Positions 1-7,326 of a stretch of DNA of 15,091 nt are shown here, piece after piece; positions within the stretch are counted from its first letter, which is position 1; each line of letters opens with the position of its first letter. Location: assembly GCA_946886125.1 (NCBI GenBank), contig CAMPHY010000010.1, positions 1 to 15,091 of the forward strand, in the 5' to 3' direction. This DNA is from an uncultured Candidatus Saccharibacteria bacterium (lineage in GTDB: Bacteria > Patescibacteria > Saccharimonadia > Saccharimonadales > UBA6022). A model generated the notes under the pieces. It saw only the letters and a list, made by a program, of their open reading frames with translations, was not told where the DNA came from and did not search any database. The position numbers and the translations under genes were made by a program.

Positions 1-2
1 AC

Positions 3-1136
3 TATGAGCCGCTTGAAAAAAAGAATGTTGATTTTGGTGCGGGTCTTGAGCGTATTGCGGCAGCCCAAATCGATAACCCTGATGTATTTAGAATCAGTTT
101 GTTGTGGCCAGTTATTGATAAGCTGCAAAGCTTAAGCGGTAAAAAATATGAATCACATACCGAAAGCATGCGCGTGATAGCCGATCATTTACGCGCGGCG
201 ACGTTTATGGCAGTTGATGACGTTAAGCCGGCGAATAAAGAGCAGGGGTATGTGATGCGTCGCTTGTTGCGACGAGCTATTCGGTATGCCTTCGATCTAG
301 GGATCGAGCAAAACTTCTTTGAGGAAGTGGTGCCAGTTATTGCTGACATGTACGTAGAGGATTATCCTGAGGTTAAGGCTGGGCGTGAAGAGGTGATCGC
401 CACACTTATGAAAGAAGAGAAAGTCTTTCGTCAAACACTTCGAAAAGGGTTAAGACAACTCGAAAAGTTTAGCGACAGCGGCCTGACGGGTAGTGAATTA
501 TTTACCCTGTATGATACATTTGGCTTCCCTGTTGAGCTTTCGACAGAAGAGGCGTATAAACAAGATATTGAACTGTCTAAAAATTGGCGTCAAGAATTTG
601 ATGACAAAATGGCTGAACAGCGGGCACGCTCGCAGACTGCCGCTAAAGGTACTTTTAAGGGCGGTCTTGGTGGCCAAACGATGCAGCATAAAAAGTACCA
701 TACAGCCACTCACCTTATGTACGCAGCACTAAAGCAGGTCGTTGGTAGTCATGTTACGCAGCATGGTAGTAATATTACAGAGGAGCGATTGCGTTTTGAC
801 TTTAATAACGACAGTAAAGTAACGCGCGAACAGCTAGATGAAGTAGAGAAGCTTGTTAATGAATGGATCTCATGGGATTTACCAGTTACTTATCAGGAGT
901 ATCCGACCGACCAAGCATTTGAAATGGGCGCAATTGGCGCTTTTGGTGACAAATATGGCGCAAGCGTTAAAGTGTATAAAATGGGTGACGAGCCTCATCG
1001 GGTGAGTTTTGAAATTTGTGGCGGTCCACACGTGGATCGTACGGGTGAATTGGCGCAAGATAACAAGACCTTTAAGATTACTAAAGAAGAAGCAAGTTCA
1101 GCTGGTATTCGCCGCGTTAAAGCGATTCTTGTATAA
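3..1136 (+). CDS. alaS: Alanyl-tRNA synthetase, 3' part (compact form)
   Basis: Charges tRNA-Ala with alanine in the cytoplasm and clears mischarged Ser/Gly. The gene enters from the left edge, so only the C-terminal 377 residues are here. The first visible residues contain VDFGAGLERIA, the class II motif 3 region of AlaRS (family VDTGMGLERIA). The tRNA-recognition part follows (MRRLLRRAIRYA, LYDTFGFPVEL), then the editing core with the zinc-type motif HTATH (699-713) and CGGPH (Cys codon 1017, His codon 1029). The beta-barrel that normally sits between the tRNA-recognition part and HxxxH (about 110 residues in E. coli) is replaced by a short KGTFKGGLGGQT linker. The protein ends at GIRRVKAILV, just where the C-Ala domain would begin. 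I recall this compact architecture from other CPR AlaRS proteins, so it is probably not a broken gene. No terminator is visible before the next gene. Confidence 0.95.
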   Translation, partial: YEPLEKKNVDFGAGLERIAAAQIDNPDVFRISLLWPVIDKLQSLSGKKYESHTESMRVIADHLRAATFMAVDDVKPANKEQGYVMRRLLRRAIRYAFDLGIEQNFFEEVVPVIADMYVEDYPEVKAGREEVIATLMKEEKVFRQTLRKGLRQLEKFSDSGLTGSELFTLYDTFGFPVELSTEEAYKQDIELSKNWRQEFDDKMAEQRARSQTAAKGTFKGGLGGQTMQHKKYHTATHLMYAALKQVVGSHVTQHGSNITEERLRFDFNNDSKVTREQLDEVEKLVNEWISWDLPVTYQEYPTDQAFEMGAIGAFGDKYGASVKVYKMGDEPHRVSFEICGGPHVDRTGELAQDNKTFKITKEEASSAGIRRVKAILV

Positions 1137-1214
1137 CGACACATTATATTTAAACTGCTGTAGTTAAGTGTGATTGGTATCTGTATATTAAATACCTACT
1201 ACCATAAGCAGAAT

Positions 1215-1225
1215 TGGTATATAAT
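1215..1225 (+). promoter_or_regulatory. Extended -10 promoter of the FtsA-like gene
   Basis: TATAAT lies at 1220-1225, overlapping an alternative TGG-TATATA reading (1215-1223). No good -35 is visible about 17 bp upstream. Transcription is expected to start near 1230-1233, so the ATG at 1236 would have almost no 5' leader. The ATG at 1227 and the GTG at 1170 would lie upstream of that start. Confidence 0.6.
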
Positions 1226-1235
1226 AATGCTAACT

Positions 1236-2501
1236 ATGGTTTTTGAAAAATTTCGTTCGCGCGCCTCACAAACAGTTAATAATGACTATATCGTCGCTCT
1301 TGATGTCGGAACAGAGTTTGTTAAGGCACTTATTGCAAAAGTGGAGGACGACACATTAAAAGTTGTTGGTGTTGGACGTAAGCGTCAAGATTTAAGCGAT
1401 ATGCATTCAGGTGCAATTGCAGATATTGCTGGCGTAGTGCGCAACTGTGAAGAGGCACTTTCAGAAGCAGAAGATCAGGCAGGATTACAGGCGAAAAAAG
1501 TTGTTATCGGCATTGCGGGTGAACTTGTAAAAGGTGTGACGAATACGATTCGTTATCGTCGCCCTCAACCAGATCGCCCACTCGATGTTGCAGAAATGGA
1601 ATTTATCATTGAAAAAGTGCAGGAACGCGCTCAAGGTAAGGCCCAAAAGCAAATTGCTTTGGAGACGGGTAACGAAGAAGTCGAAGTAAAATTAGTCAAT
1701 TCAGCTCTCGTCAGTATTCATATTGATGGTTATAAAGTATCAAACCCTATTGGATTTCAAGGGCGAGACGTTGCTGTTCAGATTTATACCGCCTTCGCTC
1801 CGATGGTGCATATTGGCGCGCTTGAACGTGTCGCAGATGAGCTGGCGCTCGAGCTTGTGGCTGTGGCGGCAGAGCCATTCGCTGTAAGTCGTTCGGTACT
1901 CGGTACTGATGCTGGTAGTAACTTTACGGCCATCCTCGCTGACGTCGGTGGTGGTACAACCGATATTGCTGTCGTAAATGATGGTGGTGTTGAGGGGACG
2001 CGTATGTTCGGTATTGGTGGTCGGAGCTTTACACGCACCATTGCAAGTGAAATGGATCTTAGCTATGAAGCAGCAGAAAAGCTGAAAGTAAATATAGAAC
2101 ACGGTAATATTAAACCTTCTGTATCAAAAGAGGCTAATAGGGCTATTGATAAGACGCTTGAGGTCTGGATTGCGGGTGTCGAACTGGCGCTTGGAGAGTT
2201 TGACTCAGTGGACCATCTGCCAAACCGTATTCTTCTCTGTGGCGGTGGCGCTAGTCTCAGTAAGCTCGTCACGGCGCTTTCTGAGCAAGAATGGTACAAG
2301 GATCTACCGTTTACGAAGCGACCAACTGTTCACCATATTAGTCCTGATGAGGTCATGGGAATTGATGACGCCACAGGGAAAGTGAATGATCACACCTTTA
2401 TCACAGCTATGGGTTTACTACGAGTTGGCTATGATACAATTATAGGTAGTAGTGAAAGCGATAGCATAAAAGACAAACTAAACAGAATCCTCCGAATTTA
2501 A
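1236..2501 (+). CDS. FtsA/PilM-family actin-like ATPase
   Basis: Cytoplasmic actin-fold ATPase of the FtsA/PilM/MreB superfamily, 421 residues from this start. In order: the phosphate-1 loop VALDVGTEFVKA near the N terminus, an inserted FtsA-type subdomain containing PIGFQGRDVAVQIYTAF and a downstream EPFAVSRSVLG stretch, the phosphate-2 motif ADVGGGTTDIAVV, and the adenosine motif LCGGGASL. The C terminus (IKDKLNRILRI) looks amphipathic, like the membrane-targeting tail of FtsA. Start choice: ATG 1236 sits just after TATAAT (1220-1225); the frame is open back to GTG 1170, and ATG 1227 is also possible. The next gene begins 2 nt after the stop and encodes a single-pass membrane protein. It could be the cell-division FtsA, but ftsZ is not next to it. 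A PilM-like role with the downstream membrane protein is the alternative. Family assignment is firm; the exact role is not. Confidence 0.85.
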   Translation: MVFEKFRSRASQTVNNDYIVALDVGTEFVKALIAKVEDDTLKVVGVGRKRQDLSDMHSGAIADIAGVVRNCEEALSEAEDQAGLQAKKVVIGIAGELVKGVTNTIRYRRPQPDRPLDVAEMEFIIEKVQERAQGKAQKQIALETGNEEVEVKLVNSALVSIHIDGYKVSNPIGFQGRDVAVQIYTAFAPMVHIGALERVADELALELVAVAAEPFAVSRSVLGTDAGSNFTAILADVGGGTTDIAVVNDGGVEGTRMFGIGGRSFTRTIASEMDLSYEAAEKLKVNIEHGNIKPSVSKEANRAIDKTLEVWIAGVELALGEFDSVDHLPNRILLCGGGASLSKLVTALSEQEWYKDLPFTKRPTVHHISPDEVMGIDDATGKVNDHTFITAMGLLRVGYDTIIGSSESDSIKDKLNRILRI

Positions 2502-2503
2502 TC

Positions 2504-4180
2504 ATGAATAAAGACGTCATTTACATCGATGTCGAAGACGATATCACGGCAATTATTGGCAAGGTGAAAACTGCTAAAGAAAAAATTGTTGCACTTGTGC
2601 CGCCAAAACGTGTCGGTGTGCTACAAAGTGCGGTTAATCTGCGTTTGCTTGGCCGGGCCGCGGAACACTCTAATAAGAGATTAGTGCTTATCACTAACAA
2701 TCAAGCTCTTTCTTCTCTGGCGGCAGCGGCGACAATTCCTGTGGCTCGTAATTTGCAAAGCAAGCCAGAAATAGCAGAAATTCCCGTGCTTGCTATTGAT
2801 GATGACGATGATGTGATTGACGGTGCTCAGTTGCCGATTGGTGAACATGCTAAAACAGCTGAGGCTCCATTATCAAAGCGCGAAGCAAGCGCAGATAAAG
2901 CGGTATCTGATATCGAAAAAGAAGCATCGCCAAGCGTTTACGCTGCACCTCCAGTTGCGGGTCAGGCATTGGCAAGACCAAAAGCGAAAAAAGGTCCGAA
3001 AGTGCCGAACTTTAATACTTTCCGTAAAAAATTATTTTTAATTGTCGGTGGCTCTCTTCTGCTAGTCGGCTTTTTAGTATGGGCAATTTTCTTTGCTCCG
3101 CGAGCGACAGTCGTTATTACTGCCCAAACTGTAAGCAGTACTGTGAGTCAGTCGATCACCCTCACGCCTGATGGCACAACGGAGCCAGCAGACAATATAC
3201 TTAACGCGCAAATACAGACCCAGGAAGATGAACTGACAGTAGAGTTTACGCCTACGGGTGAAAAAGAAGTTGGAGAAGAAGCATCTGGTCAGATTGTTTT
3301 CCAAAACTGTGAATCACCAACTTCACAGACTGTTCCTGCTGGGACTGCCGTTAGTAGTAATGGGCGTAATTACCTAACACAATCGGCTATTACGGTACCT
3401 GGGGGTACTGGTGGATTCGGCGGGTGTGTACGACCAGGAGTTTCCGACCCGGTTGCTATCGTTGCAGAAGATATTGGTAGTGAGTATAACACGTCAAGTG
3501 GCACTAGTTTCAGTGTGGCTGGTCATGCGAACTCGTCGCGTGAATATTTCCGAGCACAAGCCCAAAGTGATATTGATGGCGGAAGTAGTCGCCAAGTAAC
3601 AGTGGTCAGCCAGCAGGATATTGAGCTGGCAAAAGCTAAGCTAGCAGAGCAGGAAAATGATGAAGCAAAAGCTCAGTTGAGTGCCCGTTTTAATGACGAG
3701 AGCGTTGTTCTACCAGAAAGCTTTATTGTTGAAAAGGGTGAGGTGAGCTCATCGCCAGCCGTTGACCAAGAGGCCGAAGGAAAAGCTACGCTCACTCAAC
3801 AGGTAACCTATTCATTATGGGCGATACCACGAGCTGACCTAAATACATACCTAGATTTTGCGATGAAGCAAGAAATTAGTGACCGTGATAACCAGCGTGT
3901 ATATGCAAATGGTAGTGACGATGTTACGTTTGCGGAGTTTAGGGTGAATGATGACACTGCAACGACAGTCATTACAGCCAATGGGCAAGTGGGTCCTGAT
4001 ATTCAAGAAGAAGCAATTAAAGAACAAGTAAAGGGTAAAGAGTTTGGCGAAGTGCAATCTGAAATTGAGGCCATTGATGGTGTGCAAAACGTTGATGTTA
4101 CCTTCTGGCCATTTTGGGTTAATAGTGTACCGAATAGCATTGAAAAAATAATGGTTGAATTTAAGCTGAATGAGTCATAA
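2504..4180 (+). CDS. Single-pass membrane protein with baseplate-J-like external region
   Basis: 558 residues, function unknown. Residues 1-95 look like a folded cytoplasmic alpha/beta domain (VIYIDVEDDITAIIGKV ... RLVLITNN). A low-complexity linker follows, including a run of five Asp near residue 100 and a basic Pro/Lys-rich stretch (157-175). One transmembrane helix spans about 176-198 and leads into a large external part. Its first section (about 255-345) has the pattern I associate with baseplate-J/gp47-like proteins in Patescibacteria: a G-x-I-V-F segment, TVPAGTAVSSNGRNYLT, VPGG, then EDIGSEYN. Cys269 and Cys308 could form a disulfide. An Ala/Glu/Lys-rich helix (about 370-390) and two more beta-rich sections follow. 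There is no Shine-Dalgarno; the ATG is 2 nt after the upstream stop, suggesting translational coupling to the FtsA-like ATPase. The stop overlaps ruvX by 11 nt. It may be an envelope or surface component; I see no enzyme motif. Confidence 0.75.
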   Translation: MNKDVIYIDVEDDITAIIGKVKTAKEKIVALVPPKRVGVLQSAVNLRLLGRAAEHSNKRLVLITNNQALSSLAAAATIPVARNLQSKPEIAEIPVLAIDDDDDVIDGAQLPIGEHAKTAEAPLSKREASADKAVSDIEKEASPSVYAAPPVAGQALARPKAKKGPKVPNFNTFRKKLFLIVGGSLLLVGFLVWAIFFAPRATVVITAQTVSSTVSQSITLTPDGTTEPADNILNAQIQTQEDELTVEFTPTGEKEVGEEASGQIVFQNCESPTSQTVPAGTAVSSNGRNYLTQSAITVPGGTGGFGGCVRPGVSDPVAIVAEDIGSEYNTSSGTSFSVAGHANSSREYFRAQAQSDIDGGSSRQVTVVSQQDIELAKAKLAEQENDEAKAQLSARFNDESVVLPESFIVEKGEVSSSPAVDQEAEGKATLTQQVTYSLWAIPRADLNTYLDFAMKQEISDRDNQRVYANGSDDVTFAEFRVNDDTATTVITANGQVGPDIQEEAIKEQVKGKEFGEVQSEIEAIDGVQNVDVTFWPFWVNSVPNSIEKIMVEFKLNES

Positions 4181-4577
4181 GCGTTCATACATGGGTTTGG
4201 ATGTGGGTGAGAAGCGGATAGGTGTCGCCCTCGGCGATAATGCTGTTCGTATCGCATTTCCATTTGATACTATCTTGGTTGATGGTTCTGAGTTGCAGGA
4301 AATTACTCGGATCGCGGCACTAGAAGAGGTTGACACAATTGTCGTAGGATATCCTCGCAATCAGGCAGGCGAGCCAACCGCCCAGACTAGTTATGTGGAG
4401 GCGTTTGCTGCTACACTGAAAGATATTGCACGCGAGTTGGTGTATCAAGATGAGTCACTCACGAGTGTATTGGCCGAGCAGCAGCTATCGGCACATAAGC
4501 GTCCATATACAAAAGCCGATATTGATGCTCGTGCCGCTGCTATCATACTGCAAGATTATTTGGAGGAAAATGCTTAA
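4170..4577 (+). CDS. ruvX: RuvX/YqgF putative Holliday junction resolvase
   Basis: RNase H-fold nuclease family (YqgF/RuvX), linked to Holliday-junction resolution and, in E. coli, to 16S rRNA 5' maturation. At 135 residues it has the usual length. Motifs: GLDVGEKRIGVALGD with Asp11 at the end of the first strand, the VVGYPRNQAG segment (58-67), YQDESLTS with Glu95, and DIDARAAAIILQDYLE (117-132) with Asp119. These acidic residues are the expected metal ligands. The start ATG overlaps the end of the preceding gene (ATGAGTCATAA), and the stop overlaps the mltG start by one base, so the three genes are almost certainly co-transcribed. Next-door mltG repeats a neighbourhood known from Firmicutes (yrrK-yrrL). 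Confidence 0.92.
   Translation: MSHKRSYMGLDVGEKRIGVALGDNAVRIAFPFDTILVDGSELQEITRIAALEEVDTIVVGYPRNQAGEPTAQTSYVEAFAATLKDIARELVYQDESLTSVLAEQQLSAHKRPYTKADIDARAAAIILQDYLEENA
4562..4566 (+). promoter_or_regulatory. Shine-Dalgarno GGAGG for mltG
   Basis: GGAGG inside the ruvX coding end lies 10 nt before ATG 4577 and 13 nt before the adjacent ATG 4580. It supports the start at 4577 and shows that this genome uses Shine-Dalgarno sequences for internal operon genes. Confidence 0.6.
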
Positions 4578-5764
4578 TGATGAACGATATTCGCCCACCT
4601 AAACAACGTCCAGTCGCCACTGAGCCTCAGCAAGAGCAGCCACGTCTGCCGCCCTTACCGCAGGTAGAAAGTACCGGCACCTCATCGCCTGAGCAACTTC
4701 CTGCGCCAAAAAAGACGGCAGTATGGAGAAAAGTCCTCCTCATTGTGGCGGGGGTAGTTGTCGCTGCGCTTTTAGCGGTAATTACGTGGTACTATTACCA
4801 ATTACAGCCAGTTGCTGCTAATAAATCAGAGAACACAAGGGTGCAGATTACTATACCGGCTGGCACAGGACCTGATGCAATTGCTGATTTATTAGCCGAA
4901 AAAAAGTTAGTCCGTAGCGCAACCGTATTCGCTCTTTATACTCGTCTACATGGCATTGATGGGCAATTGCAAGCGGGTCAGTTTAGTCTATCCCCAAGCG
5001 AATCGACGCCTGAAATTGTTGAACATCTTCGAGCGGGAAGCGCAGATCAGTTTCCGGTCACATTCTATCCTGGCGCAACGCTGAACTTTGCTGCTTCAGG
5101 TAGCGATCAGACGCCCTCGCATCGTCAAGTGTTTGAAGATTTGGGCTATAGCACTGAGGAAATTGATGCAGCCTTTAGTGCTGATTACAATCATCCTCTA
5201 CTCCAAGATAAGCCTGCTGAGGCAAGCCTTGAGGGGTATATCTATGGTCAGACGTATCAAATTGCCGCTGGCTCAACCGTACAGCAAGTCATTGAACGGA
5301 CTTTCGACGAATATTACAAGCAGCTTATTGATAATGAACTTATTGCTGGATTCAAATCTCAAGGATTGAACCTGTATGAAGCAATTACACTCGCCTCAAT
5401 TATTCAGCGCGAAGTGTCTGGTATTGAGGATCAAAGACAGGTAGCGCAAATTTTCTACAAGCGCTTAGCTGAAAATATGCAATTAGGAGCTGATGCGACA
5501 TTTGTCTATGCAGCTAAAAAAGAAGAAGCTGCACCTTCGGTTGATTTAGATTCGCCGTATAATACACGTCGCTATAGTGGCTTGCCGCCTGGGCCAATTG
5601 CGTCACCGGGCTTAACGGCACTGCAAGCAACGGCTAATCCTGCCCCTGGTGACTTTCTTTATTTCGTTAGTGGTGATGACGGTACAAACTACTTCTCAAA
5701 GACGCTCGAAGAGCACGAAGAAAATACTCGTATGTACTGTATTGAAAACTGTAGTCTATTTTAG
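4577..5764 (+). CDS. mltG: Endolytic murein transglycosylase MltG (YceG-like)
   Basis: Inner-membrane lytic transglycosylase that cuts nascent glycan strands in the periplasmic or outer-face space. 395 residues: a Pro/Gln-rich cytoplasmic tail (1-48), one transmembrane helix (about 52-74), a LysM-like subdomain (about 85-155, VQITIPAGTGPDAIADLL), then the YceG catalytic region. That region shows SLEGYIYGQTYQIAAGS, ASIIQREVS with the expected catalytic Glu279, QLGADATFVYA, and SPYNTRRYSGLPPGPIASPG, followed by the conserved end FLYFVSGDDG. The C terminus carries an unusual CxxxC (Cys388, Cys392). The start codon overlaps the ruvX stop by one base. No convincing terminator follows. Confidence 0.95.
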   Translation: MMNDIRPPKQRPVATEPQQEQPRLPPLPQVESTGTSSPEQLPAPKKTAVWRKVLLIVAGVVVAALLAVITWYYYQLQPVAANKSENTRVQITIPAGTGPDAIADLLAEKKLVRSATVFALYTRLHGIDGQLQAGQFSLSPSESTPEIVEHLRAGSADQFPVTFYPGATLNFAASGSDQTPSHRQVFEDLGYSTEEIDAAFSADYNHPLLQDKPAEASLEGYIYGQTYQIAAGSTVQQVIERTFDEYYKQLIDNELIAGFKSQGLNLYEAITLASIIQREVSGIEDQRQVAQIFYKRLAENMQLGADATFVYAAKKEEAAPSVDLDSPYNTRRYSGLPPGPIASPGLTALQATANPAPGDFLYFVSGDDGTNYFSKTLEEHEENTRMYCIENCSLF

Positions 5765-5817
5765 TTCGACTACACGAGGAACTGATAAAATAGCTCAAGC
5801 TCATATGGGAGAAAAGA

Positions 5818-5846
5818 TTGACTATATTAAGCACTATTGGTACACT
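5818..5846 (+). promoter_or_regulatory. Sigma-70-type promoter ahead of the LysM-CHAP leader
   Basis: TTGACT (5818-5823), a 17-bp spacer, and TACACT (5841-5846) preceded by TGG (an extended -10). This is the only promoter in the window with both a good -35 and an extended -10. It predicts a start near 5853, about 250 nt before the first possible start codon of the hydrolase gene. Confidence 0.6.
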
Positions 5847-5852
5847 TATGGA

Positions 5853-6101
5853 AGCACATTTGTGATCTCGTTCACAAAAATATGATCTCACGGAGAGAAT
5901 ATACGGGTGGGATACGAATCATAAATGCGCCTACCAACAAATGTCGCTACGGGTACCGAACAGCTTTTTACCTAATATTAATTAAATAATCGGTCGACAC
6001 GTACCCTGTTCTAATTTGCGAGAAGAAAGACAAAGTAAGGTAGACGCCCTTGTAGTAATACGAGTGGCAGGAGAACGATAATTCGTAATCATCAGATTGA
6101 C
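5853..6101 (+). promoter_or_regulatory. Candidate structured 5' leader of the LysM-CHAP gene
   Basis: The 337-nt gap 5765-6101 holds no conserved protein. Downstream of the promoter I see: a hairpin TTTGTGA/TCACAAA (5859-5865 with 5872-5878, 6-nt loop); a weak imperfect hairpin GCT..CGG-GTA-CCG..AGC (5946-5964) running into TTTTT (5965-5969), which could act as an attenuator; GGGTAC (5951-5956) able to pair with GTACCC (6001-6006); and CCTACC (5930-5935), which can pair either with GGTGGG (5906-5911) or, as part of GCGCCTACC (5927-5935), with GGTAGACGC (6039-6047, one mismatch). The two CCTACC pairings exclude each other, as in a switch. Short stretches (CGGAG, GAATC, CCGAACAGCT) faintly recall the c-di-AMP (ydaO) riboswitch, a class often found before cell-wall hydrolases, but the diagnostic core is not present. 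It could be a riboswitch, a small RNA or just an untranslated leader. Confidence 0.3.
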
Positions 6102-7274
6102 TTGAGTATATCTCGAGCATCAATAGCTGAATTGAAACAGCAAGTGCTACCGAATTCCCAGCGCAAAAACGGCCGTAAGGTCAAGGGAATGCCAAAATCT
6201 ACGACAATTGCTGCATACACAGGTGTCTTTTTGCTCGTTATGTCGCTCGTTGCTGTAGGATATCGCCCGCCGCAAGAATCTGGTCAAGTTGCCAATCTTG
6301 CCGAAACTGCTCCCGTTAATCAACCTCAAGCTCTCGAAGCGCCGTCTGTTGACGAACTTTTTGCGTCCGGTATAGCTGCCGATCTTGCGCAGACTGCAAA
6401 ATTGCCGATTGCTGGAAATGTCGCTGAGCTGTCAGCTTCGCTCACAGTGCGCAGTCAACTTGCACAGAATAATGACTCGATTATTAATAAGCCTCAGATC
6501 GTGCAACCTACCTCTAGTAATCGTGAGATTACAAACTATAAGGTAGTTGACGGAGACTCCTTAGAATCAATTGCTAAAGATTATGGTGTGACGAGTCAAA
6601 CAATTCAATGGGCAAACGATCTCAGTTCCAACGCTGTCACTGTTGGATCAACTCTTACTATCCCGCCGGTTGACGGAGTTGTCTATACTGTTGAGTCTGG
6701 AGACTCACTTGCGTCAATTGCTGATAAATATAATGTTTCTGAAGAGCGCATCGTAACGTTTAATGATCTTGAGATTACAGGTCTTACAAACGGCGCTAAG
6801 CTTGTGTTACCAGGTGGTACACTACCTGAAACAGAGCGTCCTGGCTATGTTGCCACGCCGGCATACAGCTTTACTCCGGCACCTGTTACACCTTCGGCAC
6901 CAAGTCGATCATTTGGCGGCGGATTCATGTCTGGATCAGTCGGTAACCGCTATGCTTGGGGTAACTGTACGTATTATGTTTACGACCGACGTGCTGAACT
7001 TGGTCGTCCAATCGGTAGCTTCTGGGGTAATGCAAAGAACTGGGTCTACAGCGCGCAAAGTGCAGGTTTCGCCGTTAACGGCACCCCAGCAGCTGGCTCT
7101 ATCTTCGTCGATCAAGCAGGTTACTATGGTCACGTCGGCTTAGTTGAGTCGGTCAATTCGGATGGATCGCTGAACATTACTGAAATGAATAATTACGCTT
7201 ACGGTGGGTTCAATATTGTCAATAGCCGTACGATCCCTGCTGGCGAAGTTGGTCTCTACCAGTACATTCACTAG
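6102..7274 (+). CDS. Secreted LysM-CHAP peptidoglycan hydrolase
   Basis: Cell-wall amidase or endopeptidase expected to act outside the membrane. 390 residues from this start: a basic N terminus, a signal-anchor helix (about 34-54, STTIAAYTGVFLLVMSLVAV), a low-complexity stretch, two LysM peptidoglycan-binding repeats (about 144-188 and 194-238, each with a GDSL..IA pattern), a Pro-rich linker, and a C-terminal CHAP domain (about 280-390). The CHAP residues are visible: Cys289 in WGNCTYYVY, His344 in YYGHVGLVE and the following ITEMNN acid/amide. The start is uncertain. TTG 6102 is the longest option and lacks a Shine-Dalgarno. ATG 6189 has TAAGG (6176-6180) 8 nt upstream and would give a shorter 361-residue protein that keeps the whole signal helix. 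It stands alone between the leader and a terminator. Confidence 0.9.
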   Translation: MSISRASIAELKQQVLPNSQRKNGRKVKGMPKSTTIAAYTGVFLLVMSLVAVGYRPPQESGQVANLAETAPVNQPQALEAPSVDELFASGIAADLAQTAKLPIAGNVAELSASLTVRSQLAQNNDSIINKPQIVQPTSSNREITNYKVVDGDSLESIAKDYGVTSQTIQWANDLSSNAVTVGSTLTIPPVDGVVYTVESGDSLASIADKYNVSEERIVTFNDLEITGLTNGAKLVLPGGTLPETERPGYVATPAYSFTPAPVTPSAPSRSFGGGFMSGSVGNRYAWGNCTYYVYDRRAELGRPIGSFWGNAKNWVYSAQSAGFAVNGTPAAGSIFVDQAGYYGHVGLVESVNSDGSLNITEMNNYAYGGFNIVNSRTIPAGEVGLYQYIH

Positions 7275-7297
7275 TACCAGTATTACTGTATGTGAAG

Positions 7298-7326
7298 TCG
7301 CCTCTGTTAAATCAGGGGCGATTTTG
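7298..7326 (+). terminator. Intrinsic terminator after the LysM-CHAP gene
   Basis: TCGCCTCTG (7298-7306) pairs with CAGGGGCGA (7313-7321), 9 bp with one G-U, loop TTAAAT, followed by TTTT (7322-7325). The T run directly abuts the obgE extended -10. Confidence 0.7.

Noticed and set aside
1227..1229. ATG 1227 or GTG 1170 as the start of the FtsA-like gene
   Set aside because: Both lie upstream of the transcription start predicted from TATAAT at 1220-1225, and the extra residues from 1170 do not resemble the family. They remain possible if transcription reads through from alaS.
5783..5791. TGA-TAAAAT, a second possible extended -10 after mltG
   Set aside because: It fits the hexamer pattern but has no -35 and leads to nothing beyond the better promoter 35 bp downstream; too weak to list as a feature.
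5805..5885. A 26-codon frame (MGEKIDYIKHYW...) in the mltG-LysM gap
   Set aside because: It lies across the strong promoter at 5818-5846, has no Shine-Dalgarno, and its composition (many Tyr and Ile in a short AT-rich stretch) is not gene-like.
5890..5975. Match to the c-di-AMP (ydaO) riboswitch, RNase P RNA or tmRNA
   Set aside because: Only short scattered matches are present. The conserved ydaO core, the RNase P GAGGAAAGTC-type block and a tRNA-like TTC-loop/CCA end are all missing.
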